Below, in pieces: positions 20,387 to 31,611 of a stretch of DNA of 44,353 nt. How positions within the stretch are numbered: position 1 is the first letter of the stretch; the number at the start of each line of letters is the position of its first letter. The DNA lies in NCBI GenBank assembly GCA_037176905.1, contig JBBBWG010027379.1, forward strand, positions 19,191-63,543. The letters are read 5' to 3'. Under the pieces are notes generated by a model. That model was not told the origin of the DNA, did not search any database, and saw only the letters and a list, made by a program, of their open reading frames with translations. The stretch is from Azolla pinnata (taxonomy: Eukaryota; Streptophyta; Polypodiopsida; Salviniales; Salviniaceae). The translations under genes and the position numbers were made by a program.

Positions 20387-23300
20387 TCATGGCACAACTG
20401 TCGAGTTTGGCTCCAATGATAACTCCATGGTTATTGGACAGTGATCACTTCCGTAAAAACCTATATTACCATCATAAAGCTTAGTCTTTACAGAATATTG
20501 AATTAGGACAAATCAAATCCTTTGTATTTTAATCAAATTTTAATCCTTTTCATGATATGGTTGTTCCTTGATCATATCATAAAAGCAAATACGCAATTTT
20601 TGACTCTGGCATGTTTGGAAGATTATATACCTTCTAGTTCAATACCATGGCCATGTATCTCACTTTTCACAAGTCTTGGAAGTAGCTCCCTAGAAATTAA
20701 GAAGTAATCTATTCGCATGCGTTTGCCACGATATCTAGAAAAAGAGCAGAGAAAAAACAGTTTTTCAGCAGTCAGCTTTATTAAGATCCGGATTTTACAT
20801 GATGAAAACTAAAAACCCAAATTGAATAGCAAAATGCTTAACAATATAAAGGATTTATTCAGAAGCCCATTCACATGAAAGAAACACGCTTTTCAAGAAA
20901 GCGAGGATATTGCAGCTGCGCATTACATAGCACTTACAAAAACACATTCTTTAGATGGCCTCTAAGGATAAGACTCTGAATGAATTGCATACTTTCCAAT
21001 TGGATGGCCAGACCAAGTGAATCCTCCATCCATGTCCTTTTGTGCGTGTAAGAACCGATACGTGTCAATCAGGTCTGCACTGTATGCTAAAAAAGGTAAA
21101 CTTAGCGAACATTTCCCAGGAATTCATTAAGTTCTTTAGAATTGAGAAAGTCAAACTGCAATTGTCTCCATCATCATCCTGCTATGGAACAAAAAGGAGC
21201 AGATGAAGAAGCATACTCCTTCAGTATTCTTGAAAATCTGTCTCGCTCAGCTTGTGTAAATCCAGGTTGTCCAGAGTCCTAAAAAGTATAGATAAATCAA
21301 AGCCCAATCTCAAAGAAGTTTGATTTTTTTCTAGATTCTATTCCATCTATGCTTATAAGCTATATGCCAACAGCAACAGAATTAATTTGTACCCTATCTC
21401 AAAAAACAACATAATACCTCACTGTTAGGAGGAACATATCCTTGTTGCTTTGCAGTCTTGAAAAAGTCAGGATGACTCACATCTAGTTCTTCATGACTTA
21501 ACATAAAAAACAATTACTGATTCAAATTAGCTTACAAATCAACTTCCAGAACTTGAAAAGCATCAGATCAACGTAGGCTGTATGGAAAAGTATGAATTCT
21601 AGTTATTACCTGACATTTAAATCGCCACACCAGATTAAAGGCTTTGTTGATTTTTTTGAAACGAAATCCAGGATTCTTTGATCCCATTTCCTTCTCCTTT
21701 GGAAAGACATTTCTTCATCTTTCCATCCATTGTTGGGAGTATATGTGTTCATCAGATAAAAACTATTGAATTCAACAAAGATGACTCTTCCATCAGCTTC
21801 ATGTTTCTTAGCATCTACATTTATTACATTGTTACCATCATATCAGATAAAAAAATGAATGAGAGCAATAGCAAACCAATTCAATGAATGTGGACTCATA
21901 AGAAAAGAGACATATCACCACTTTGATGAAAAGAGAATCTAACATTCAGCGGCTTAAGGCATCGTTTCACAAGTAATCCTGTTCCCCCATATTTGGTATC
22001 TGCCAAAGACCACCAAACTTTGTAGTCCGCAAATGGTGGGGAAGAAAGGATACGTGTAATGAACTGCAAGTATAAACGAGCTTTTTTGTGTTTTCCGTAC
22101 TATGAAATGCAAACATAGAGAAAGGACAATATCTCTCAAGCATTAATGGGAAAGAGGGGAGGGGATTTTCAGTTATTTTTTCAGGACTTGTTATTTCCAA
22201 AACTGCCCATGATCAACAGCCTAGTAAGCAGTTTCACACGCATTGGTAGAAAGATTAGACAGTCAAATCATTCCCCATTTTTCTGTTTTCAAAGTTGACA
22301 TAGGGTATTGAGGAAATAGCAACAATCCACAACCCGCATTCACACATAGACTGTAAATTAAAGGTTAACCTGCTTTTCATCTCGTGCAGCACTCGTATCA
22401 TCTTTCAGCTCCCCTTGGTTTTTGGGTTCACCCTTTCGACCTGCAGCTGGCATTCGTACTTCCTGCAAAGAAGCATTTCAAATTGAAGATACCATCAGAC
22501 AGTCCCAGGCCTATTCAACATTCATTTTAAAGGAGAACATACAGTTTAAAGCACAACTATGATGTTTCATTTCTAGATATTGGAGATCTATGGGTTGCGT
22601 CTACAATATACTTGTGACTTATGAACCAACGTTTAAATCTCGACTTTACTTTTAGTAGTTTTAATCAGCTATGGTCAAACAGTTCATGTGCATGTCTGAA
22701 AACTATCCAAGAAAACACATCTATAAAAAGTTAGACATTTACAACTTTCACCATTCACAATACTTAGGGTTTAGGCTTTAGGGTTTACTCTAAACAGAAA
22801 ACCTTCGTATATCCTAGATCTTGCGTGAGCTATGTATGACAAACCTTTGTGTGCAACTTATGCATGTAAATTTATCTTTCATTATTGTCTTACATCCTGA
22901 GACAATCTTGTTTCAATACCTTCTCCATCATCTTGGCTTGTATTTAACATGGAAACATTTATATGAGTATGAGCTGACACACTAGACGGCATGCCAAAGC
23001 ATGCTCCTTTTGAGATTCTCTGCTCCTTAAAAAATCTGTTACATCAATTGTATGCCATGAGAACTACAACGCACATATGGGTTTTCATAAGTTCCCCCAC
23101 ATGCCATTCTTCAGTTCCCGAAAGACATGGCCGTAAACTTGCTACAATAGCATGCATGATTGGTCAGATGGTGGTGACCAGGTCTATTCCGGATCAGAGA
23201 CAAGACTTCAGGACCATTTAATGGAAAATGAAGGGTGTGTGAAGGTAATGTGGGACTCTGCAGGGATAAAAAAGACAAACCTGTATCGCAATGACATCAG

Positions 23301-23589
23301 GATTGATCTGCCGAAGGAAACTGGTGAGTTCGGCGAGGTTATTCCGGAGCCTGAGGATGAAGCTGTTGGCATTCCAAGACATAAACCGGACAGGCTCTTG
23401 TCCGTCCTTCGTCGGCGGATCATTGTTGCAACCATCGATTGAGCTTACAATGGTAGGAGGAGGGACCGCGGAAGGATCGGAATTGTCTGCTGAATTCGGG
23501 AGTGGGGTCGAGAGAAGAGTTTGGGAAGGAGCAATGGCGAGCTTTTTGGAAGTGGGTTCTCTCTGCACGGTCGAAAAGAAGCGTTTCAT
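20387..23589 (-). CDS. APE1L: ExoIII/APE1-family AP endonuclease, 9 exons
   Basis: Spliced product 385 aa; base-excision-repair enzyme cleaving DNA 5' of abasic sites and cleaning 3' ends. Exons on the minus strand: 23589-23281, 22462-22370, 22063-21919, 21814-21610, 21496-21418, 21278-21217, 21079-20993, 20734-20631, 20460-20387; all GT-AG and phase-consistent. Landmarks: start MKRFFSTV, Ser/Pro-rich linker, FMSWNANSF (metal-site Asn, about 73-75), IQEVRMP (metal-binding Glu104), NTYTPNNGW, IWCGDLNVSHEELDV (catalytic Asp and Asn), KYRGKRMRIDYFLIS, and GFYGSDHCPITMEL (Asp-His pair). All catalytic residues are kept. The layout and the MKRFF start match plant APE1L (Arabidopsis At3g48425 type) rather than ARP or APE2, since no SAP domain or zinc-finger tail is seen. 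It is divergent from PPR gene 4, with only about 380 bp between starts. Confidence 0.94.
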
Positions 23590-23972
23590 GGCTGCGGGAG
23601 TGACAAGCTTCCCCTCCCCTGCTCTCAGGCTGAAGGAGCTGCTCTGCTCAAGGAGGGGGGGAGGGGCATCGGGATGAGTTTCTGAAAGCTTGCAAGGCTA
23701 TTTGGTTAAATACCCAAAACATGCAAATCCTGAAACAAAACAAAACAGAACAGAACAGAACAGAGGAGTATGTATACATCTCTACCAAGAACCAAGAAGA
23801 GTAGAACCCACCACATCCCTTACCTTCAGAAACAAAGTAATGGATCCTTCTTCTTCTTCTTCTTCTTCTTCTTCAGCAGAAATCTCAGAAAGATGGAGCT
23901 TACCATCCAAGCAACTGATTGGAAGAAGTGCCTAAAACACTCTGGGCACAACCCTGGAATAGAGCTGGGCAC
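23590..23972. other. Short divergent intergenic region, AP endonuclease / PPR gene 4
   Basis: It contains tandem ACAGA/CAAAA pentamers (about 23735-23765), a (TTC)9 tract at 23848-23874, and a small upstream frame. No TATA box is obvious on either strand. Confidence 0.6.
23840..23935 (+). other. Upstream ORF candidate with poly-Ser run
   Basis: ATG at 23840 opens a 31-codon frame, MDP, then nine Ser codons from the (TTC)9 tract, ending at a TAA 37 bases before the PPR gene 4 ATG. If transcribed it would be an uORF; it could equally be chance. Confidence 0.3.
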
Positions 23973-26015
23973 ATGGAGCAGGTTTCTTTTATGCAGGTTG
24001 TGCCCCCTTTGCTGAGAAGCCCAGACCACCAGATGTCGCCGAGTTTTCCGCCGGGTAGCAACGACGGAGAAGACGGCGGCGATGAGCTTCGAGTGGATCG
24101 GATCGGTCTCCTGAATATGATGAAATCCTGTCAACGAGAGAAGAACATGCGCGAGGCGAGAAGGATACATGCTCATATCGTCATGACGGATCTGATCACG
24201 AGAGACGCGTGCGTTTCCAGCGCTCTAATCACAACATATGCCAAGTGTGGGAGCCTCGAGGAAGCGGTGGAAGTATTCTGGAAGCTTCCGCGAAGGAATG
24301 TTGTGCTGTGGAGTGCCATTATTTCAGGATATGCCCAAAAGGAGCTCGGCCATGAGGCAATCAAATGCTTCAAGCAAATGCAAGATGCCGGCATTCGTCC
24401 GAATGCGGTCACTTATGCCAGCGTATTGAAAGCTTGTGGTATTATTCAATGTCTAGACGTTGGTGAAAGTATACATGCCGAGATTAGGAAACAAGGATTA
24501 TTGAAGAAGGATGTAGTGCTTGGGACTTCATTGGTAGATATGTATGCTAAGTGTGGCATTTTGATGAAAGCACGGGAAGTGTTCGAACAGCTTCCGGTGA
24601 GGAATGCTGTGTCATGGAATGCATTGATCACCGGATATGTCCACCATGGGCTTGGGGATGATGCATTGAAATGCTTTAGAGAAATGCAAGGTTCTGGTGT
24701 TGTTCCGAACGCAGTAACATATACGTGTGTTTTGAAAGCTTGTGGAATCGCTGGGTCTGTCGAGATTGGAGAAGAGGTGGATGCCGAGATGCGGAAACGA
24801 GGGCTACTGCAAAGCAACGATATTCTCGTCACTGCGCTAGTGGACATGTATTTCAAGTGTGGTGCCATAGAGAAAGCACAAGAGCTGTTCGATCGGTTTC
24901 CATCACCGAACGTCATCTCTTGGAGCGCGATGATCAATGGATATGCCCAACACGGGCTCGGGCACGAAGCGTTGCGATGCTTCAAATGCATGCAAGATGC
25001 CGGAGTTTCTCCAAACGCGGTAACCTACTTATGCGCTTTGAAAGCGTGTGGAATCGTGAGGTCTCTGGAGGTCGGGCAGAACATCGACGCGGAGATAAGA
25101 AGGCAAAGGTTGTTGGAGAAGGGCGCCGTGCTTGGGAATGCGCTGGTGGACATGTATGCGAAATGCGGTGCTCTAGGCAAAGCACGAGAAGCTTTCGACG
25201 GGCTTCCAGCTCGTAGCGCCGTGGCATGGAGCTCCCTGATGACCGGGTATGCGCAGCTCGGGCTGGGGGATGAAGCGTTGAAATGCTTCAGAGAGATGGG
25301 AGATGGCGGCGTCGCGCTCGACGCGGTAACTTACACCTGCATCTTGAAAGCTTGCGGCGTAGCGGGGTCGCTAGAAATCGGGGAAGCTATCGGCTCGGAG
25401 GTTAGGGAGCAAGGATTAGCGGAGAAGGACGCGGTGCTCGGCACCGCATTGGTCGACATGTACATCAAGTGCGGGGCGCTGGAGCGAGCCGGGGAAGCGT
25501 TCGAGCGCCTTCGCGAGCGAAATGTGGTGGCTTGGAGCGCCCTCATAGCGGGACATTCGCAGCTCGGGCGAGCCAACGCGGCGCTGACGCTGTACAAAAG
25601 GATGCGATCCGAAGGTGTCGTGCCGAACTCGATCACGTTCGTCGTCTTGCTGGCGGCATGCGCTCACGCCGGCCTGGTGAAAGAAGGCGAGAGTCTGCTC
25701 GATGAAATGTCGGTTGCTCATCGCCTCGAGCCCGCGCCAGAGCACTACACGTGCATGATCGAACTGGCGTGCAGGGCCGCGCGATTGGACACGGTGAGCG
25801 GCTTGCTTGCGACGGTGTCGCACTCGTGCCGGCATCTTCCTTTCTTCGTCGCGATATTGGATGCCTGCGTAGAGTGGAGGAACGCGAAGCTCGGGAGATG
25901 GGCATTCGAGCGATCGGTGAGGTTGGACGAAAAGTGTGCATCGGCGTATGTGCTCCTGCAGAAACTATATGTGCAAATGGAGATGGATGCAGTTGAAAAG
26001 AGGCCCGATCTGTAA
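23973..26015 (+). CDS. PLS-class PPR protein, E-type, GC-rich 3' half (PPR gene 4)
   Basis: 680 aa from the ATG at 23973; an acceptor-like TTTCTTTTATGCAG at about 23995 leaves a 5' exon possible. Motif order: L (LLNMMKSCQREKNMREARRI), S, then repeated P-L-S (e.g. VVLGTSLVDMYAKCGILMKA; AVSWNALITGYVHHG; VTYTCVLKACGIAGSVEIGE), P2-L2-S2 (TFVVLLAACAHAGLVKEGE; EHYTCMIELACRAARLD) and an E1-like motif (ILDACVEWRNAKLGRWAFE). It ends shortly after (MEMDAVEKRPDL) with no E2, E+ or DYW. Early repeats use AT-rich codons like its paralogues; from about 24900 GC is about 57-63% in sampled lines, with many CpG. The S2 motif is unusual (ELACRAARLD instead of DLFGRAG). RNA target unknown. Confidence 0.92.
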   Translation: MEQVSFMQVVPPLLRSPDHQMSPSFPPGSNDGEDGGDELRVDRIGLLNMMKSCQREKNMREARRIHAHIVMTDLITRDACVSSALITTYAKCGSLEEAVEVFWKLPRRNVVLWSAIISGYAQKELGHEAIKCFKQMQDAGIRPNAVTYASVLKACGIIQCLDVGESIHAEIRKQGLLKKDVVLGTSLVDMYAKCGILMKAREVFEQLPVRNAVSWNALITGYVHHGLGDDALKCFREMQGSGVVPNAVTYTCVLKACGIAGSVEIGEEVDAEMRKRGLLQSNDILVTALVDMYFKCGAIEKAQELFDRFPSPNVISWSAMINGYAQHGLGHEALRCFKCMQDAGVSPNAVTYLCALKACGIVRSLEVGQNIDAEIRRQRLLEKGAVLGNALVDMYAKCGALGKAREAFDGLPARSAVAWSSLMTGYAQLGLGDEALKCFREMGDGGVALDAVTYTCILKACGVAGSLEIGEAIGSEVREQGLAEKDAVLGTALVDMYIKCGALERAGEAFERLRERNVVAWSALIAGHSQLGRANAALTLYKRMRSEGVVPNSITFVVLLAACAHAGLVKEGESLLDEMSVAHRLEPAPEHYTCMIELACRAARLDTVSGLLATVSHSCRHLPFFVAILDACVEWRNAKLGRWAFERSVRLDEKCASAYVLLQKLYVQMEMDAVEKRPDL

Positions 26016-26059
26016 AAATGACAAAACTGCGTTATGTGAGGCTTCCAGATATGACCGGC

Positions 26060-26480
26060 ATGGAATGGCGGGGAATGCAAAAGCTCGGGAGATGGGCATT
26101 TCAGCAAAATCAATAAGGTTGGAAGATTTGCGTGTGTGCATCTGCATCAATAAATATGCGCTCGCTCGAAATTTACACGCCACTGGAGGGCGATGGAGTT
26201 TGAGGCCCAGATTGCGAACGAAGACGAAAAACTGCGGCACTTTTGACGAATGAATGCTCGAGCTCTCTCGCCGGTGTATTTGCCCAGCATTCGGCTCGTT
26301 CTGACGAAGCATCGAAACGCTTCAGAAAGACGGGGAAAACAAATGCAAACTTCTTCTCTCTGGATGCTGTTGAAAATCTTTTCGCAGGGTGGGGGTTTCT
26401 GAAGACTTGGGGGGAAGGTAATTTGATGGAATGCATTAGTTTGACATGTATGCCGAGCGCTTGATGGAATGCAGAAAAAC
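26060..26480 (+). pseudogene. Decayed PPR fragments downstream of PPR gene 4
   Basis: 26074-26190 repeats the E1 coding stretch of the gene just upstream: AAGCTCGGGAGATGGGCATT is exact, followed by an alignable tail (AATAAGGTTGGA, GTGTGCATCTGC). 26251-26335 encodes a worn P motif (SSSLAGVFAQHSARSDEASK, then RFRK; family ALIAGYAQHGLGDEALKCFR). 26434-26465 (GGAATGCATTAGTTTGACAT) matches the S-motif stretch encoding GNALVDMYA. Fragments are in different frames with stops. The E piece precedes the P and S pieces, so at least two source units are mixed. Confidence 0.7.
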
Positions 26481-27466
26481 ATGTTCTTGTATGAGTAGAA
26501 CGAGATTTAAAGAATAGCTCGTTAATGCGATGTGGTTGAGTTTAGAGACCGTACCTGGCTATAGCTTTTTGAGGATACATTGTTGCCCATTGGAGAGCAT
26601 TGGTACAGAATGATAGAATGATGCAGATCGATTACATCAGCGTACGATCAATATAAGTCGCATGTGGTCAAGTATGCTGATGTCTGTTGGATATGAACTA
26701 TCTATCATCAGCGCGGTCGATGAAGATGGTTGATGTTGCTCATACAGGCTGGCTACACCGAAACAAATCTTAGTGATCCAAACGATGTTGAAAAACTTAG
26801 CCTTACTGATTCGGAGTGTGAGTTTTTTTGGGGAGTTTCTGAAACAAGTTCTCATTATTTTCTTCACTGTATCTTCGTGCTTCTTTGAAGAGGTCTGTTC
26901 ATTACGAGAGCAGGACAAGTAAAAAGCTTCCACGAGAAGTGTCGTTGCACTAGCAACTACAATGATCCTTCTCAAAGTTCGCAATTTTAGCTTCTGTCAG
27001 CATATCTTATCATGACAAAAAGGGAAAATTTCTTCCAACGACGAGAGCCTAGTGATGTATAGGAATGCTAGCAAATCAAGTAAGCAACCGACTGTTTTAC
27101 GGATCAGGCAATAATAATAAGCAAATAAAAAGCGATTAGCTGCCTGAAGCCGAGGTTTTTGCGATGAAGCCCGAACGAAGACGATCGGATAATTGATTAG
27201 CAGTTGGTCAAGGCCGAGATTAAGCAAATCAGAAGAGTAATTATGTATGTTAATCCACATTGCTGTGCTGTTGGGGAGGGGTATTTGGAAGAATTCCTTT
27301 AAAGGGCAGTTTGGGGATTTTCCCAAGCTCTAGGGTTTAAGGCGCAAACCCTAACTCCTCCTTCCTCCTTCCTCCTTCCTCCTCCTCTGTTTTTTGCACA
27401 TTGACGCAGCTCCGATTTCTGAAGCACGGCCACCGCAGAGACGAGCCGAGCGACGGTAGCAGAGCC
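26481..27466. other. Intergenic region and NOP58 promoter
   Basis: No gene supported. The last 150 bp hold a palindromic telo-box and a TCCTCCTTCC-type pyrimidine leader (27358-27388). Confidence 0.55.
27331..27354. promoter_or_regulatory. Palindromic telo-box in the NOP58 promoter
   Basis: TAGGGTTT (27331-27338) and AAACCCTA (27346-27353) form a perfect 8-bp inverted repeat around AAGGCGC; the right arm is a full AAACCCTAA telo-box. Telo-boxes are known in plant promoters of ribosome-biogenesis and translation genes. It lies about 115 bp before the ATG. Confidence 0.7.
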
Positions 27467-30400
27467 ATGCTGGTTCTGTTTGAAACCCCTGCTGGCTTTG
27501 CCCTCTTCAAGCTCCTCGATGAAGGAAAGCTCGAGAAGGTCGAGGTAAAATCACAAGCTCCGCCCTCTCCCCTCTTCTTTTTTTTTTTGTATTGGCGTAG
27601 GGAAAGAACGGCCCGTATGCCTCCGTTTCTTTGTTAGGGCTCTTCTCTTTATGCTTCCTTTCGACAGTGTTTCCGTTTCTGGGGGGCTGAATCGTTCTGC
27701 CTTAACAAAAGCTTCGATTCTCTTTTGTGTATTGTTTTTCCTTGGTTTCTCTTTTAGATTTCCTTCCGCAAGTTTTCTACTTTATTTCTCCATGAATTTT
27801 GAACGCTTCTTTGTTTGTCCTGGAGAGAGCTTGTTTGTTGTGAAGCTTCAATTCGTGTCCTACTCATATGCTTGACTTTTAGCTTTTCTGTGTCTCTAAA
27901 ACCAGATAATCTGTTTGGTTTTATGGGAAATTTTGGGTTTTGCTGCTATGGAAAATTTCTATCTGCATTGCTTCGTTTTTGAAGGCAAGTGCTTGTCTGA
28001 GCGAGGATGTGGGCCCAACTGTTTTCTTTTTCTAGTGGATATATCGTTCTCTGTGCTGCTTTACTTGCACCAATGGTCCTGAAAGAAAATTGTGAAGAAA
28101 AGACAAAGGGTTGTGTACACAGCTCGTATTTGCCGTCGGTTCTACGTCCACATATGAAGCTACAGAAACCATACAATGGGACGATTATGTTTCTGTTTGC
28201 TGATATTTTGGTTAATTGTTTGTTCAGCTGAATGTAGGTTTGAAATTCGATCTTCCTTCATACCATTGAAGGCTAATCACAATTCAGCATATGTAAAGGA
28301 AAAAGTAGATTTTTGTTCCTAAATTCTGTTAATTTTTTATTAATTATAAGATCCATCCCTCTCCATATATATATGTGCGTGATCTCACCATTCTTGTTTC
28401 ACTAAAGCAATTTATGGCTGTTTGAAATCTTTAGGATTTGTGGAAGGAGTTTGAGACCGGAGAGAATGCACGCAAGGTAAAAGTTTTGTAAATTTGAAAG
28501 AGATTTTAAGACACTCAATGGACTCAATAATTTCATGACTCTTATGCTTATTTTATTCTATCTCAGATTGTGAAACTTAAAGCTTTTAGCAAGTTTGAGA
28601 ATACTGCTGAAGCTCTTGGAGCAGCCACTCAGTTGGTGGAGAGCAAACCTAGCAAGAGCCTTCGCAAGTTTCTGAAAGCTGAATGCCAAGGGGAGATTTT
28701 AGCCGTTGCCGACTCAAAGCTTGGGAACTCCATCAAAGAGAAATTGGTACTTATATAGACTAGATGTTGCATCTACCCCTCTGCATTCGCTGGAGAGAGA
28801 ACCTATTATAAGGAATTTAAATGACCCGTGCTGTAGAATCTGTTCTTGTAGTATTGTAGGTGTTTCTTTTCATCAAAAGAAGGCCCTGGATAAGGAAGTT
28901 CAGAACTGTATAGCAATAAATCGTGCTTGTGTTCGTAACACCCTGTATATTATTTTAAATTTTAGTTACTCTATCCCTGCTTTCTTTTGTTTCTCTTTCT
29001 GACTTTCTTGTTGGATTGTGTATCAGCAAATAGATTGTATTCACAACAATGCTGTAATGGAGGTGATGAGAGGGTTACGCTCGCAATTGAATGAGCTCAT
29101 AACAGGTCTTGCTGGGCACGACCTTGGTCCTATGAGTTTAGGACTCTCCCACAGTTTATCCAGATATAAATTGAAGTTCAGCCCTGATAAGGTAAGGATT
29201 TGTTGTGCATGTTTTAGTAAGTAGTAATTTGTGTCCCTTTCGAAATGTAGAATCTGAATAGCTGATTGCAATTGTTTTGGTAGGTTGATACTATGATTAT
29301 TCAAGCTATTGGATTGTTAGATGATCTGGATAAAGAGCTGAATACGTATGCAATGAGGGTGAGGGAATGGTATGGATGGCACTTCCCAGAGCTTGCTAAG
29401 ATTGTTCAAGACAACATTTTATATGCAAAATCAGTAAAAATGATGGGCCATCGGAGCAATGCAGTTCAACTGGATTTCTCAGGAGTAAGTATACAAGTAA
29501 AGTTACTTACTATGGTTATTCAAATCTTGTGCTTTTTACTCATAAGGTGGTTTTATCTCTTTTATGTAGATAATTGCAGAAGAGGTGGAGGCAGAGCTCA
29601 AAGAGGCTGCCATTATTTCAATGGGAACTGAGATTAGTGATCATGACATGTTGAATATCAAGGCTCTTTGTGATCAAGTGATTTCTCTCTCTGAATATAG
29701 AGCTCAGTTATCTGAGTATCTACGGTCTCGAATGAATGCCATAGCCCCTAATCTGACTGTTCTAGTCGGAGAACTAGTGGGAGCAAGGCTTATAGCTCAT
29801 GCGGGTAGTCTTGTAAACCTTGCAAAACAACCAGGAAGTACAGTTCAAATCCTGGGAGCTGAAAAGGTGATTGTAAAACTAGTTATTTTGCATTACGTTG
29901 ATGCATGTTATCTATGTATGTGATTAAATTTATGCGTCTTGCTTCACATGATGCGATTGATTGTGTCTCTAAGTGTCTCTAAGCCTTTGATGAACTAGTT
30001 TCTTCTCGTTGGGCTAGGCACTTTTTAGAGCATTGAAGACAAAACATGCCACGCCAAAGTATGGGCTCATATTCAATGCGTCCTTGGTTGGACAAGCGGC
30101 ACCAAAGCTGAAAGGGAAAATATCTCGTTCCCTGGCAGCAAAATCAGCCATTTCAGTTCGTTATGATGCATTGGGTGATGCTCCAGATGCATCCATCGGA
30201 TTTGAGTGCCGAGCCAAGGTAGGGATTTATACTTCGATCTGCAGTTGGTTCTTTATTGAAATTGAAAATGACCATCTTAGTGCACCATGGAAGAGTGCCT
30301 TGGATTAATTTTATGCATGTCTGACTATGTGTTGGCTTATTTGCATCACAAACTATTTTAATATTTATTTTAATTATAATTTTTTAAACGTTTCAGCTGG

Positions 30401-31611
30401 AGAATAGACTGAGGCAGCTAGAAGGACGAGCCTTGGCAAAGCTAAGTGGGTCAGCCAAGGGCAAGGGGAAAATAGAGCCATATGATTCAAACAGAAAGCA
30501 GGGGACTCCGGGTCTCATTACAGCTGCGAAGGTACTTTGTGGGAAAACAATCAAAATGCCCAATCAATACACTGCAATTTACACCTAGATAAATGGAGTT
30601 TTATTAATACGTTGAGGTGTTGTATTTGATGACTTCAAACCTGGAGCTGCCTTGATATTTTCACCCTCTTCCAATTTTTAAATTTTATTCTTAGGTGGTT
30701 GTGAACTGATAACATGTTATTTAAAAGTTTATCATATTCTTGGTTATCTTGTATAGGAATACAACCCTGCTGCAGATATAGTTGGGTTGGGTACACCAAA
30801 ACCAGAGAAGAAGAAGAAACGGGAGATCGAGCAAGCTGTGACTCCATCGACTGAGAAGAAGTTAGTAGATACAGAGTCTACTGGAGAAGAAAAGAGCAAG
30901 AAAAAGAAAAAACATAAAGATGGTGAAGCTAAAGTAGAAGCCGAAGCTGTGGAGGGTGATGACATGAAGGAGTCTTCGAAGAAGAAGAAGAAAAAGCATA
31001 ACGAAGAGCCTGAAGCTGAACCAGAAGATGATGACTCAGCTAAAGAGTCTGCCAAGAAGAAGAAGAAGAAGAAAGAGAAACAAGTCGAGGACACAGAAGA
31101 ATTGCCTGCATCAGGCGACACTAGTGGAAAGAAGGAGAAGAAGAAGAAGGAGAAAGATTCAGAGGGAACGGTGAGTCAATAGGCTTATTTATTAAATCTC
31201 GTTTTTATTCACTTGGGTATTTGTTTGTCCAGTGGAGTGTTTTCTGATGAATGTTTATAAGTGAAGGCAGTTTATACTTTCTCTCTAATGCAGTGTTTTT
31301 TTAGGGAATGGCACATGGAGCTGATTTGGATTTGATTACTATCAATTACATTTTTTGTTTGTTTCATGGAGTGTTTTTTTAGGAAATGCTCAGGGAGGAG
31401 AGCAAATATTCTTTGTTATTTTGTGTTTTTTTTTTAAAACTAACATGTTGTAGTGAATTGTGGGTGTATTTATTTGGGGTTGAAGGCTGACATGGTGGTA
31501 TCTGAGAAAAAGAGCAAGAAAAGGAAGCTTGATTCTGAGGAGCCACCTGCTGTGTCACCGGGGACTTCAGAAAAGAAGAAGAAGAAGAAGAAGAAAGAGA
31601 TGGATGACTAA
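27467..31611 (+). CDS. NOP58: Nucleolar protein NOP58 (box C/D snoRNP core), 10 exons
   Basis: Spliced product 612 aa; core scaffold of box C/D snoRNPs, which guide 2'-O-methylation and processing of rRNA in the nucleolus. Exons: 27467-27544, 28435-28476, 28567-28746, 29027-29191, 29284-29484, 29570-29866, 30018-30218, 30397-30531, 30757-31170, 31486-31611; GT-AG and in phase. The order is the N-terminal NOP5NT domain ([17 protein letters not shown]), a coiled coil, the NOSIC region ([17 protein letters not shown]) and the Nop domain ([49 protein letters not shown]). The tail of about 170 residues has several KKKKKK runs alternating with acidic stretches and ends [16 protein letters not shown] indicates NOP58 rather than NOP56. 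Known plant NOP58 is about 530 aa, so this tail is long. The start is supported by the conserved [10 protein letters not shown]. Confidence 0.96.

Noticed and set aside
26637-26984. 115-codon minus-strand frame with a hydrophobic start
   Set aside because: No family resemblance, and several small frames overlap it; likely chance.
31171-31485. Possible box C/D snoRNA in the last NOP58 intron (TGATGA near 31245, CTGA near 31318)
   Set aside because: Spacing is plausible but no terminal stem pairs and no C'/D' boxes are clear.
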